The notes under the pieces were generated by a model. The model saw only the letters and a program-made list of their open reading frames with translations. It searched no databases and was not told where the DNA came from. Below, one piece after another: positions 1 through 9,163 of a stretch of DNA of 10,136 nt. Position 1 is the stretch's first letter; the number at the start of each line of letters is the position of its first letter. The stretch is from Amoebophrya sp. AT5.2 (Eukaryota > Sar > Dinophyceae > Syndiniales > Amoebophryaceae): the NCBI GenBank assembly GCA_005223375.1, contig RXOD01006507.1:1-10136 (forward strand), written 5' to 3'. The translations under genes were made by a program, and so were the position numbers.

Positions 1-22
1 CTAAGAACTACTGTGTTCGGAA

Positions 23-504
23 TCATAGTCGTCTAAATACAGGCATGCTTTTGGGTCTGATGGTCCGCTCCTCCGCAAGCGTCGCCAATCGACCCCGCGG
101 GCATGCAGCTGCAGACAACAGCACACTGTCGCTTGGTCAACAAGGAAGAAATTTATGCATGAGTTTTTTTTTGGTCTTGCTGTTTCTCCCTGCACACACG
201 CATGTCAGTCGCAGTCCGAGCACACGCATGCAAATGCAATTCACTATTAAACCCAAAAGAACTCAGCCAGGAAACTACTACTACAACATGCTAGTGTCAA
301 TGTAGTGGCTAGCGGTACGCTGTACGTACCTGCAAGCATCCCTCGCTCGGGATTGGACGGTACATAGATAATCTCAACTTTTGTTTCATTTTCATTCTTC
401 TCGCGGGGTCGTTTTTGTTTTTCATCGAGCACAGCCACCACTTCCATCGCTCGACGTGGTCCTGCTGTCTTTACTCCCACCACCACGCAATTGGTCTCGT
501 GCAT
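23..504 (-). CDS. Candidate small two-exon gene, unknown function
   Basis: I do not recognise this protein. An ATG at 504, in an A-rich context (GGAAAAATGC) and preceded by an in-frame TAA, opens 58 codons beginning MHETNCVVVGVK. They end at a consensus donor, TTGCAG|GTACGT (exon 504-330). A strong acceptor, GCTGTTGTCTGCAG|CTGCAT, at 109 gives a second exon (108-23) in matching phase, ending in TGA with a basic C-terminus (RPKSMPVFRRL). The product would be 86 residues, charged in the middle (KQKRPREKNENE), with no signal peptide or membrane segment. The 221-nt intron is AT-rich. Another acceptor at 180 (GTGTGCAG|GGAGAA) would give a different short tail, and exon 2 could continue beyond the window in another frame. 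Codon use is less GC-rich than in the helicase. It could instead be 3'-UTR sequence or an exon of a longer neighbour. Confidence 0.33.
109..329 (-). other. Putative intron of the candidate small gene (phase 1)
   Basis: Begins GTACGTAC after TTGCAG and ends in the pyrimidine-rich GCTGTTGTCTGCAG. It is AT-rich like the helicase introns and 221 nt long, within their size range. The call depends on the small gene being real. Confidence 0.35.
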
Positions 505-512
505 TTTTCCGC

Positions 513-518
513 TTTATT
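513..518 (-). terminator. AATAAA hexamer downstream of the helicase stop
   Basis: AATAAA on the minus strand, 109 nt after the TAA of the helicase gene and 9 nt before the ATG of the candidate small gene at 504. It matches the classical poly(A) signal, but some protist lineages do not use this hexamer, so its function is uncertain. Confidence 0.35.
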
Positions 519-555
519 CTCCACCTCCAACCAACATCGCTGCTGATCGATGGAT

Positions 556-569
556 GTGTAACTGTAAGT
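556..569. repeat. Copy 1 of a 14-mer shared by both flanks of the helicase gene
   Basis: gtgtaactgtaagt on the + strand (acttacagttacac on the minus). It lies 58 nt beyond the helicase stop and 52 nt upstream of the ATG at 504. The identical 14-mer, same orientation, is at 9573-9586. Confidence 0.8.
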
Positions 570-626
570 AGCTGTGCCCTTGCAGATCGCAGGCCCTGTT
601 CCTCGACGCTGCTCGCTTGCTTATGC

Positions 627-3600
627 TTACGCCTTTTGTTTCGTCAGTCGCGCGGTCATTTCTTGGATGAGTTCTCGGAGTGCGTCGAGCAGGATATCGC
701 CCGACTTCTCTTCTTCTGCGTTTGGCACGATCTGTTTCAGGGCGTGCGCCACCATCTGCAGCGACTTGATGAAGGAATCGATGCTCGCGTACGCCTCCGT
801 CATGCTCAGCCCGTTGTCCTCCGGCAGGACCTCCAGCCGCCCGTGGATCAGAAAATCCAACAAGTACGAGTTCCGGCTGTGCGCAATGTCGACCACCGGT
901 ATGGTGTTCAGATCCACCTTCGCCACGGCGGTCCGAGTGTTCAGAATGGCGTCGCGGTAGTTTCCGAAGGAGTCCGCGAGTCCGGTCAATCCGGAAAAAA
1001 TCGACCGCGCCTTGAACTTCGACTTGTGTGACGCGAGGAAGCTCCCGAACGGCGACTTGGGATTCATCAGGCCCTGGAGGAGGTGAAAGATTTTGATCGA
1101 TGACGAAGATCATCAACGTTTTTTTTTTTTTTTACCCACCAAAGCAACTTCTGCAACGTTTGTAGTTGCGGGATAGATGAAGGAGCAAGATAGTAGCAAT
1201 TATCATGGAGCGTCCCCCTCTGGCTTTCGCCCAATTAATTGAAAGTTTTTCAAATGTACTTCGACGCTATAATATCCACATGAAGATTTTTAATAAGAGC
1301 TGCGACTCTTGCTTAGAAGAACGGCAGTGCTACCTTTGTGTATTCCGGGCGATACTCGCTGAGGCAGCGGACTCCCGTGAGCGGCAGTGTGTAGTCCGCT
1401 TTGTCGTACTTTTTCGTGGCGCAAGTGGCCCAGATGAAGTTCATGTACGTAGCCGCGATGTCGTCATTGTACCTCGCGATCTCCGCCGCCAGTATCGGTG
1501 GCAGCGCCGGCAAACAGGGGCACGTGGACGATGGAAGGTGTTTGCGTCGCGTGATCCTGATATTGCTGTTGTTCCTGGACGACAGGGTTGTGGGGGGTGC
1601 TGCTTCGGGGGTGTAGTGCCCGTTCGCGGTGCCGTTCGCGGCTGGACCATCCTCGGCGTGATGATCCGCGCCGTCCGACAGCTGTGCACCACTTTCGGTG
1701 TCGGAAAGCGAGACGTTTCGCTTTGTGTAGAAAAAGTGGGCGAGCACCGCGCAGAGGCGAGTCGAGACCCAGCTAGTGCGGTCGTCCTTCACCTCTCTTG
1801 CCTTCATTGTCTTCAAGTAGGAGTGCAGCACACCGGAGAGAATCAGCCGGTTCAGCAGCAAGTTGGCAGGCTCGCACTCGAAGGAGAAAGCGACAAGACC
1901 CGCAAGACCAACCGGGTCGCCCTCCTCGTTACACAAGCCTGGGGATCATCGAGGATGAAGTTTATGTTATACGAATGAAGTGTTCTTGACTCATCAATTG
2001 TTGTGTCGTCGGAGTAGAAGCTGAAATCGCAACAGTTCTTACCTGCATTTGGCTGTGTGTCGTAGCCGTAGGGAGATTTTCCAGCTATGGAACAACAAGG
2101 AAAGACAAAGACATTCACATTGTTGAAGGAAAAGCAACATCTTCAGCGTCGTGAGGGTGATCCATCGTGCACTTAATACCTTCGCGGTAGAGGAACTGCA
2201 TCGTAAACGCCGCGTGCAGGGCGAGCTGGGTTTTCATGGTTTCCCCCCCGCTGGCCTGCGCCGCCTGGAAGAAAGGCAGTTCAAACAATGGCGCGAGGCA
2301 GCGTTTGTGGATCATTTCGTTCAGGAAGTCTTTTCCCTTCTTTTTCTGCTCCTCCCCGAAGCCCTTTTCCCGCACCAGCACCCGCAGCAGGGTCGTCGGC
2401 GTGGCGTTCATCTCGCCGGACAGCGTCGGCAGGTCGCTCGCGACCAGCTGCGAGATCTTCTCGAAGCGCATGCCCAGGAAGATGACGTTCCCGAGCAGAT
2501 CGAACCCGCGGCGCCCCGAGCGGCCCGCCATCTGCCGGTACATCAGCCCGTTCAGCTCCGTGTCGTTGCCCGTGAACACGACGGAGCGGCAGGGCATGTT
2601 GATCCCGAGCGCGAGCGTACCGGACGCGAACACTACTTTGAGAAAGCCCTTCCGGAACAGGATCTCCACGATCTGCTTGTACTTCGTGGGCATCCCCTCG
2701 TGGTGCATGCCGATGCCCCTTTCTAGGGCCTGGATCAGCACCGGGTCCAGCCGTTTGTTCATACGGATCAGCTTCAGCTCCTCGTCGATGCTCTCCGCGT
2801 TCTGCCCGTACGCCTTCTGGCTGTGGAACGTGAAGTCGGCGTGCACCTCGTCCTCCACGTTGGGCCGCTTGATCGGCTCCTCCAGGGTGGTCTCGTCGAA
2901 GTCCTCGTCGTTCGCCTTCAGCTTCAGCTGCGCCTCGTACCACTTCTTCTGCTTCTGGAACTCCGCCTCGCGCTTCGCGTTCTCCGCCTTCGTCGCGGCG
3001 ACCGCCTCGGGCGTGGCGAAAAACTTCGCGTACTGGCACTTTTCGATGTGCTTCACGAGCCCCTTCAGCATCTTCGTCAGCTCGACGCGGCTGAAGTTGA
3101 AGCAGATCGTCGGAAGGTTGTCACTCTTGTCCAGATGCCGAAAGAACTGGTACATCTTGGGGCCGCTGGAAACCTTCTGCAGCTCCATCTTGCTCACGTC
3201 GACCGTCTGCTGCTGCTGGGCCAGACCCAGAGTGGCAGTGTTGGACAAGACGGAGGCAGCCGACGGCGCCTTCGTCAGCGGGGTGGTGGTGCGCACGCTG
3301 CTCACTTCGGAAAGGGACTTGTCGCCCTTTGTCAGCGGCGCACCAACCTCTACCTCGTCAAGCGGAGACTCGAACGCGACGCGCGGCCCTCCTGCTGTCT
3401 GCGACGGCTCCTTGGCGTTCTTGCGCGGCATCACGCGGAGCGCGTCCAAAAGCAAGTTAAACTTCTCCTTGTTCAGCAACATCCCGTCGCCGGGAAAACA
3501 AACTGCACCCGCTTCTTCGTCCACGGCCTCGAACTTTTTCGCGTACTGCGCCACCTGTCGGTTGCTCTTCACCAGCAGCTCCGTCGCTTCCGCGGGGTCC

Positions 3601-6600
3601 TCCGTTGGGCCTCCGTCTTGGCGTGGGCTCTCCACCTCTCCCCGGCGGGGCTGATCTTCCGGCGATTTATTTTCTTCACCCGCGGCGCCGGCGCGGCCAT
3701 CTACAACTGCTGGCGGTCGTCGGTTCATCTCCAGCGCTTCTTTTTCCGCGGCCCGGCTTCCCTTTCCGATGGTGGCGTCGCCCAGCAGCAGTTGCAGCAC
3801 TGTCCTTTCGTACCTGCGGTAGTCGGCTTTGGTGATCGTTCGCTTGCCCAGGAAAAAGGCGTTCGGGTCCATGGCCGCGATCGCTTTTTGGATGCCGCCG
3901 TCGCAGTCGTTTCGGAAGGTGGAGGTGAAGGTGGAAACCAACGCGAAGCATTCGGAGGGTGTGAGCGAGAAATCCTCGTTCACGCCCTGCGTGCGCACCG
4001 TGCGCTCGTTCAGGCAGGCGAAGGGGTGGAGCGGGTACAGCTCGCCGTCGACGTACGCGAGCTTGTACAGGTCGTTCCACCGCTCGGTGTGCTTGATCAG
4101 GTGCACTTGTGATTGGCCCGGGCACTTGCGCTCCTGGACTAAGGAAAGCCAGTTGTGGAAATTCTCGGGATTCGCAACCGTCGCGGACAGGGCGAGGAAG
4201 GGGCAGGGAATCAGCTGCATGGTGCGCTCCCACAAAGCGCCGGCGCCGGACTCACCAATACAATGGACCTCGTCAAACACGATGTAGCGCAGCCGCTTCA
4301 CAAAGTCGTGCTTCTCGGGAGAAAGCAAAATCGTCTCCAGAATGTGCGGCACAGTCACAAGGACCTGCGTATTCACCCACTTACCGATGTCGGCAACGCC
4401 GCCAGCAGAGTTCATCTCGCGGAGAAAAACGCCGAGCAGCTCGTTCTTGGAAGCGGGTGGATAGTTCTTCGAGGAGAAACGGGCGAAAATCTCAGCAGCA
4501 ACCTGGCGCGTTTAATTATATCTATTTTCGACAAATTATACATCATTTTTTGGAGGAGATCATCATGGATGTCCACCGTGATAAAGCTCAGTCGTCATCT
4601 GCATCTCGACACAAGAACCTGTGAATTTGCCTAGTACAACGCAGGCATTGCTATTGCATGATGAATATTTTCGCGCTAGATGAAGGACCTGATTCACGAG
4701 GGCCTTGCTCGGCGCGACGTAGACTGCGACGCCGTCATGATCCTCCGCCAGGACGCGTTCCATGGTGTAGTAGCAGATGAAGGTTTTTCCGCTTGCTGTG
4801 GGCGCCACCACTAGTGCTGATTGTTTCTGGTCCACGATGTCCAGCAGATTCTTTTGCCAGTCGTCCGGCTTGAAGAGCACCCGCTTCTCCACGTGCTTGC
4901 CGAGCGTGCGGCCCATGTAGCGGCCGTTGTGCTTCAGCTGAAACTCCGCCTCCCCGCCGACGGTCTCCGGCCCCAGCCACATCCCTTCGGTTACCTGCGA
5001 GCCGGAAACGAAGTAGTCCTCGATCCTCTCCGATTTGCTGGACTTCACGCTCATAGACGACTTTGTCTTCTTCAACGCCGACGCCGTCGCGCCGTCCTCA
5101 TCCTGCTCTTGCTCCTTCTTCGACGAGGACGAACCCAGCGGCTTTTTGCTCGTGCCGACCTTCTCGGACTTCGTGCGCGCCATCTTCTCGGCCTTGGAGG
5201 CCTTCATCCCCGACGCCTTGGCCTCGACCGCCGAAGCGCTCTTCATGTTCGCGGCGACGCTAGAACTACCAGCGGAGGGCAGCGAGGCGTCCACGGGCGA
5301 GTCCTCCGTCTGGAGGTCGGCCCACTCGCGGAACAACGTGGCGGCGGAGTTCGGGAACCCGATCTGGATCAAAATCTCCTGGAGGAGTTTTACACCCTTC
5401 CCGTCGATCAGGTCTTTGTACATGCGGAAGACCTCGTGGCAGAAGTTGAACACGTAGCAGGCGAATTGAGCGACCTTGGGCGAGACGACCGGCGCGGACT
5501 CAGAAGTAAACTGTTTTGTTTATAAGTATTTATTATTTCGACATTGAAATTCTTCAAATTTATATATTGGATGAATCGAGTTCGAGCTGCTGGCGGGGAC
5601 ATTCAATTATCTGGCTGCAAGAAAGTTTTCAGGGTGCGTTTCCGGTGGTACTTCTTGGAAAGAAAGCGGAAACGGTTTCTGAGAGCCACCTTTGCTTGAC
5701 CACTGCCCACTACATCGTTTTAATTCCGAAGCTTGGCTGATGTAAAAGTTTTAGAAATCTATTGCAAAGAATGAAGAAGAGCACCACTCCCGGTCCGAAG
5801 CTCGGCGCTTTTTCGCTAAGAGTGACACTGACCGCCTTGTTCAGGAGCGCTTCCGACGAGGAGTTTCCGCTGCGCGGCGTCAGTAGGTTTTCCGTCGCGT
5901 TTAGGTCTTGCTTTTTCAGGAACTTTCTGAGGCTGGAGAGCATTTTGGTCGCGATTTTCGCCTGCGCGGCTTTCGTCTGGAAGTTTCGGCAGATGCCTTC
6001 TCTGAAGCCGGCAAAATCGTCTACGACCGAGTATCTCGGGTAGCCGGCGGCGAGGTCGAGCAGGAGCGTCTGGACTTTTTGGTACAACGCCACGGCGGAG
6101 GCGGACGTGGAGCTCGGCGGGTTTAGGCCCTCCACGTCTTTTTCCCACTGCGCCATGCGGTCGGCGTCCTTCTTTTTGGCCTCGTCTAGGGCCTTCTGTT
6201 CGTTTTTCGAGAGCAACTCCTGGTGCTTCTTGCTCAGCTGTTTTTCCTTTCCCTCCACCTCCGCTTCGAGCTTTAACGTCTTTTCGTCCTTCACGAAGAT
6301 GGGTTTGTGCAAACCCTTCGAACCCGTGAGCGAGTTCGCGTAACTCGCCATCGCGCGCACCGCCACCTGCCGCGCCCTTGCCGCGCCCTTGGCGAAGTAA
6401 TCCAAGTCCGACTTCGACAAAAAGCCTTTTTTCTTGATGATCGCTGCCTGCTTTTCGCGCACTTTTTTCTGCGCCCTGTTCTCCTCCATGAACTCCTCGA
6501 ATGCCACGGAAGAAACCATCTGATCCGGCTTCCACGCGTTCTTTTGTTTTCGAAACACGGCCCCACCCTGCAGCGGCTGCAGATCCATCTCTGCGACAGG

Positions 6601-9163
6601 GGTGCGCTGCACAGTCGGCATCTTCTGCTTGCTGAACAGGAGCTGTTGGGATTGGCAAATCAATACAAATTTATTCATTGTTCAGCAATTATAGCAATGA
6701 ATAGTTAGGATACGATACATATAATTAGCCTAGTCTAATATGAATATCCCGGAGCCGGATAGGCTTGTTGTTGAAGAAAATCAAAAGTTTTGTTGAAAAC
6801 GACAGTGAGTCGTGTGAGTGTAGTGAGAGCATGAGCATGATATTAAGTAGATAGGTAAGCCTGAGCCTAAGCGTGTAAGTACGTCGTCCATGAGCTCTGA
6901 GCGGACGTCGGCAATCGGCGGCTTCGTGGCGTATTCCTGCGCCTCGGCCATTTTTTCTGCGAGCGTGAACGTCGCGTGGCACCTGAGCGGGAACAGCTCC
7001 CGGTCCTTCTGCGGGACTTTTTCCCGCAGTTCTTCCCCTAGGTTTTCCACCACCCAGCTCCACGCCGTGCCGACCACGTCTTTCAGTTTCTTCGCCAAGG
7101 CGAACTGCTTCTCGTCCACCTCAAAGTCTCCGGCTTCGCCCACCTCCGCCGCTTGCTGCAGCACGAAGCCGAGGCAGTGCCGGAGAAAGCGCGCGTCCAG
7201 AAAGTCCTCGAAGTCGCAGTCACCCAGGCTGATACCCTCGAAGTGGCCTTTGTTTGGCGACCAGTGCTCGCAGTTCGGGTTCGCGTTCACAAAGGCTTTC
7301 AAAATCTCGCTCGAAATGCTTTTCTGCAGGTTGGACACGATCGGAGACAAGGACGAGGCCAGGAAGCTGTCGCCATCTTCCTCGTCCTCCTCGTCCCCTC
7401 CGTCAGTTGTCGGAGTAGACCCCCACGTCGAGAAGCAGCGCTGCTGCAGCGGCAGCTCGCGCTTCACACTGTTCGCGAGCAGCATGGTCTTGCAGATGAG
7501 GAGCAGCGAAAGGAAATTGACCTCCTCGTCCTCGTCGTCCAAATCCATGTGCTCGAGCATGGAGAGCGCGTGCTCCTTTATCCACAGCATGAAGATTGCC
7601 GTCGAAAACGGCAGCTTCAAGTCGAGCATGATTTGTCGCGTTTTTTCGATGATGTCGCGGTCCTCCGGCGTCAACACGATCGGCTGCTTCTGCGAATGAG
7701 ACGACGCCAGCCCCCCTCCTTCCTCTATCGAGGACGTCGGGCCCCCGCGCGAGAGACTCACCTTCTTCGTTGCTCCGGCCACCAAGAGCTCCTCTTCCTC
7801 CTCCTCATCAGCTAGGGCACGACGCGCCTCAGCATCACCGAACAGGTTGCACTTGGGCACGACCACTGGTAGCTGTTGTTCTGGTGAGCTACCAGCAGCG
7901 GCGCCTGCGACTGCAACGTCGGTTGGGGTCTCGCTTATCGCGGACTGCAGCTGGACCCCCGAGAGGACTACCGGCTCTGGTTCCAGTTGCGCGTCCGGGT
8001 TGTACACCCGGTTCATGTACTCCCCCAGTTGTCGGGGGTAGTTCTCGACGCCCAACGAGAAGGCGAGGATTCGGTTCCCGCGGTGCTCCAATCCGTCCAG
8101 GCGCGCGATCGGTATTTTGTACCGCAGGCACTGCACGGTCAGCGCCTTCAGCGCCGGCTCCCACTGCGCGATGGCGACCTTCTGCTTCTCGGCCAAAATG
8201 CTTTGCTGCTCCGCCTCCTCCAGCTCCTCTTCCGCGTCCGTGAGGTCCACTGCGAACTGGTCCGCCAGAATCGCGTCCGTGAGCAGGAAGAAGGAGGGGC
8301 GCCACTCCTTCACGTGCTGGACAAAGCTCGGCGAATACCAAGAGGAGAAGCGGCTCGTCTCGATATGTAAGGACTTCAGGCAGTGGAGCAAAAAGGTCTG
8401 CCGGAACAGCCACAACGCGGGCCCGAAGTCCGCAGACAGCTTCTCGAAGAGCCGCTCGAAGCAGTCGAAAAAAACAACGTGGAAAGTGCGTCCGCCCGCG
8501 CTCCGAAGCTTGTCTAGCTGGGCCTCGATCGCGTGGATGGCCGGCAGCGTCTGCGGGGCAGACGCGAAGTTCCGAAAACCCACGTCGTTCTCCTGACGTT
8601 CGATGCGAAGCGACGCGATCCCGATCTAGATCTTAATCTAGTTCTAACAAAAGATCTTAATCTAGCAGTCTAGATCTTAATCTAGTTCTACTTCAACTAC
8701 GTACTACTGCTGTCTGTGTCTACTAGGTCCACAACGAAGCTGAAGCAGCTCCAGCTGCAGAGCAGCATGCAATTTTTCTTCCACAGTGAGTACGAACAAA
8801 TGTAACTTGGCGCACCTGCTTGAGCAGCAGCACTTGTAGGATGAGGCTTTCCGCGCTCACGAAGTAGAGCTGGGTGCCCCCCATCTCCAGGATGAGGTCC
8901 AGTGTGCGGTAGTTGCACAGGCGCTCCCATTGCTTCAGCGTCTTCTTGGGGTTGTCCAGCAGCGGACTCAACTTTGCCCAGTCCACCACAGAACGCAGGC
9001 CGTGGGTGCATCCGTCCTTGCCCACGGCCAGGCTAAAGCCGTCGCCACCGTCCTCCGCGGCCCCGCCCTCAGCGCCGGCGTCACCGATTTCGTCGACGTC
9101 GACGTCGAGGTCATCGATCTCATCAACATCTGACACGACGTCGTCCTCCTCGTACGCGTCCAT
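627..9163 (-). CDS. DDX60: DDX60-like Ski2-type DEVH-box RNA helicase, multi-exon, complete
   Basis: Putative ATP-dependent RNA helicase of the DDX60 branch of superfamily 2 (Ski2-like). Animal DDX60 is a cytosolic antiviral factor; the role in protists is unknown. Exons: 9163-8816, 8592-6883, 6642-5788, 5510-4689, 4502-2180, probable microexon 2084-2043, 1938-1334, 1073-627. Every junction keeps frame, giving 2,369 residues (2,383 with the microexon) against about 1,712 in human. Visible: acidic N-terminus (5-28); PIN-like region from about 90 to 215, including FHVVFFD at 153; charged coiled-coil linker in E3; motif I APTASGKT (1207-1214); Ia APSKALVNQ (1237); II DEVH (1322-1325); III SAT (1351); V ASGTLALGINMP (from 1871); VI QMAGRSGRRG (1902-1911); then C-terminal blocks matching human DDX60 (EGDPVGLAGLV in E6, the DFLIHGRLEVLPEDNG region in E7). 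An in-frame TGA at 9238-9236 precedes the ATG at 9163, the first in-frame Met. The long charged stretches at about 1490-1683 and in E6 look like insertions. Family assignment is very secure; exact splice sites are inferred. Confidence 0.94.
1074..1333 (-). other. Intron 6 (phase 0, 260 nt)
   Basis: Donor ACAAAG|GTAGCA and acceptor CTTTCACCTCCTCCAG|GGCCTG join EYRPEYTK to GLMNPKSPFGSF. Splicing restores the order seen in human DDX60, with an LPLS...TG block followed by an SPF block. The intron is AT-rich and holds a 15-nt homopolymer (T on the + strand, 1119-1133) about 45 nt upstream of the acceptor. The acceptor has a good pyrimidine tract. Confidence 0.88.
1939..2042 (-). other. Intron 5b (phase 1, 104 nt)
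   Basis: Consensus donor CAG|GTAAGA at 2042 and acceptor GATCCCCAG|GCTTGT at 1939. Retention would shift the frame and read through to a stop at about 1852, because 104 is not a multiple of three. Conservation of EGDPVGLAGLV immediately after the junction fixes the E6 frame. Confidence 0.65.
2043..2084 (-). CDS. Probable 42-nt in-frame microexon of the DDX60-like gene
   Basis: Bounded by a pyrimidine-rich acceptor (CCTTGTTGTTCCATAG) and a perfect consensus donor (GCAG|GTAAGA). It is exactly 42 nt, enters and leaves in phase 1, and contains no stop. Included, it inserts AGKSPYGYDTQPNA between FLYRE and GLCNEEGDP. Skipped, the product reads FLYREGLCNEEGDP, which matches human DDX60 spacing more closely. 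It could therefore be constitutive in this lineage, a cassette exon, or coincidence. The simultaneous fit of both splice sites, phase and length makes coincidence less likely. Confidence 0.6.
2085..2179 (-). other. Intron 5a (phase 1, 95 nt)
   Basis: The donor is GAAG|GTATTA, right after FLYREG. The proposed acceptor is a pyrimidine-rich tract ending TTGTTCCATAG at 2085. If the following 42-nt microexon is skipped, the intron instead runs on to 1939 (241 nt). Both forms keep the frame into E6. Confidence 0.65.
4503..4688 (-). other. Intron 4 (phase 0, 186 nt), within the helicase core
   Basis: Donor AATCAG|GTCCTT and acceptor CGCCAG|GTTGCT join APSKALVNQ to VAAEIFARFSSK. Human DDX60 reads continuously ALVNQVAAT at this point, so the junction is supported by protein conservation. 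CAGGT is present at both edges. Near its ends lie imperfectly inverted octamers, ctagcgcg (minus 4679-4672) and ctggcgcg (plus 4503-4510). Confidence 0.9.
5511..5787 (-). other. Intron 3 (phase 0, about 277 nt; donor ambiguous)
   Basis: The E3 frame ends in non-conserved sequence, and E4 resumes with the segment SPKVAQFACYVFNFCHEVFRMYKD, which resembles the human region preceding the helicase core. The acceptor is AAACAG|TTTACT (5511); a second in-frame AG lies at TCTGAG|TCC. The donor is GGA|GTGGTG at 5787 or GTG|GTGCTC at 5784, both phase 0. The acceptor lacks an obvious pyrimidine tract. An 8-bp inverted repeat (cgtttccg 5637-5644, cggaaacg 5667-5674) lies inside. Confidence 0.7.
6643..6882 (-). 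other. Intron 2 (phase 0, 240 nt)
   Basis: Donor GACGAC|GTACTT and acceptor CCAACAG|CTCCTG join E2 (ends ELMDD) to E3 (starts LLFSKQKMP). This is the only well-placed GT before the E2 reading frame runs into AT-rich sequence and a stop at 6781. A 9-bp perfect inverted repeat (tattcattg at 6672-6680, caatgaata at 6695-6703) lies about 30 nt upstream of the acceptor. Confidence 0.8.
8593..8815 (-). other. Intron 1 (phase 0, 223 nt) with internal repeats
   Basis: Donor AAGCAG|GTGCGC and acceptor CGTCAG|GAGAAC join E1 (ends LLLKQ) to E2 (starts ENDVGFRNF) without breaking frame, in the middle of the PIN-like region. The intron holds three copies of a 14-mer, agatcttaatctag, near its 3' half (listed separately as a repeat). 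Alternative splice sites nearby would shift frame. Confidence 0.85.
8625..8690. repeat. Three copies of a self-complementary 14-mer inside intron 1
   Basis: On the + strand, agatcttaatctag occurs at 8628-8641, 8652-8665 and 8672-8685. The first and third copies extend to an identical 22-nt unit (8625-8646 and 8669-8690), 44 nt apart. Each unit can fold on itself, because ctagat and atctag arms flank a 4-nt loop. The copies lie 33-98 nt upstream of the intron 1 acceptor. Confidence 0.9.

Noticed and set aside
561..584. GTAAGT followed by TTGCAG on the + strand, like a tiny intron
   Set aside because: The implied intron would be about 21 nt and there is no coding frame on either side. The sequence is better explained as part of the repeated 14-mer.
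1119..1133. 15-nt T run as a poly(A) or retroposition scar
   Set aside because: It sits inside intron 6 with no flanking duplication or retroelement sequence, so a simple homopolymer is enough.
2236..3654. Long open frame on the + strand (472 codons) opposite the helicase
   Set aside because: It is antisense to the conserved helicase exon 5. Its composition (runs of S, F, R) is what a GC-rich coding strand gives in its complement, and no known domain is visible.
2823..4112. Open frame on the + strand (429 codons)
   Set aside because: Same explanation: the complement of exon 5, leucine- and arginine-rich shadow translation with no recognisable motif.
8625..8690. Possible CRISPR-like array
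   Set aside because: Only two to three AT-rich copies, spacers of 6-10 nt, located inside a eukaryotic intron.
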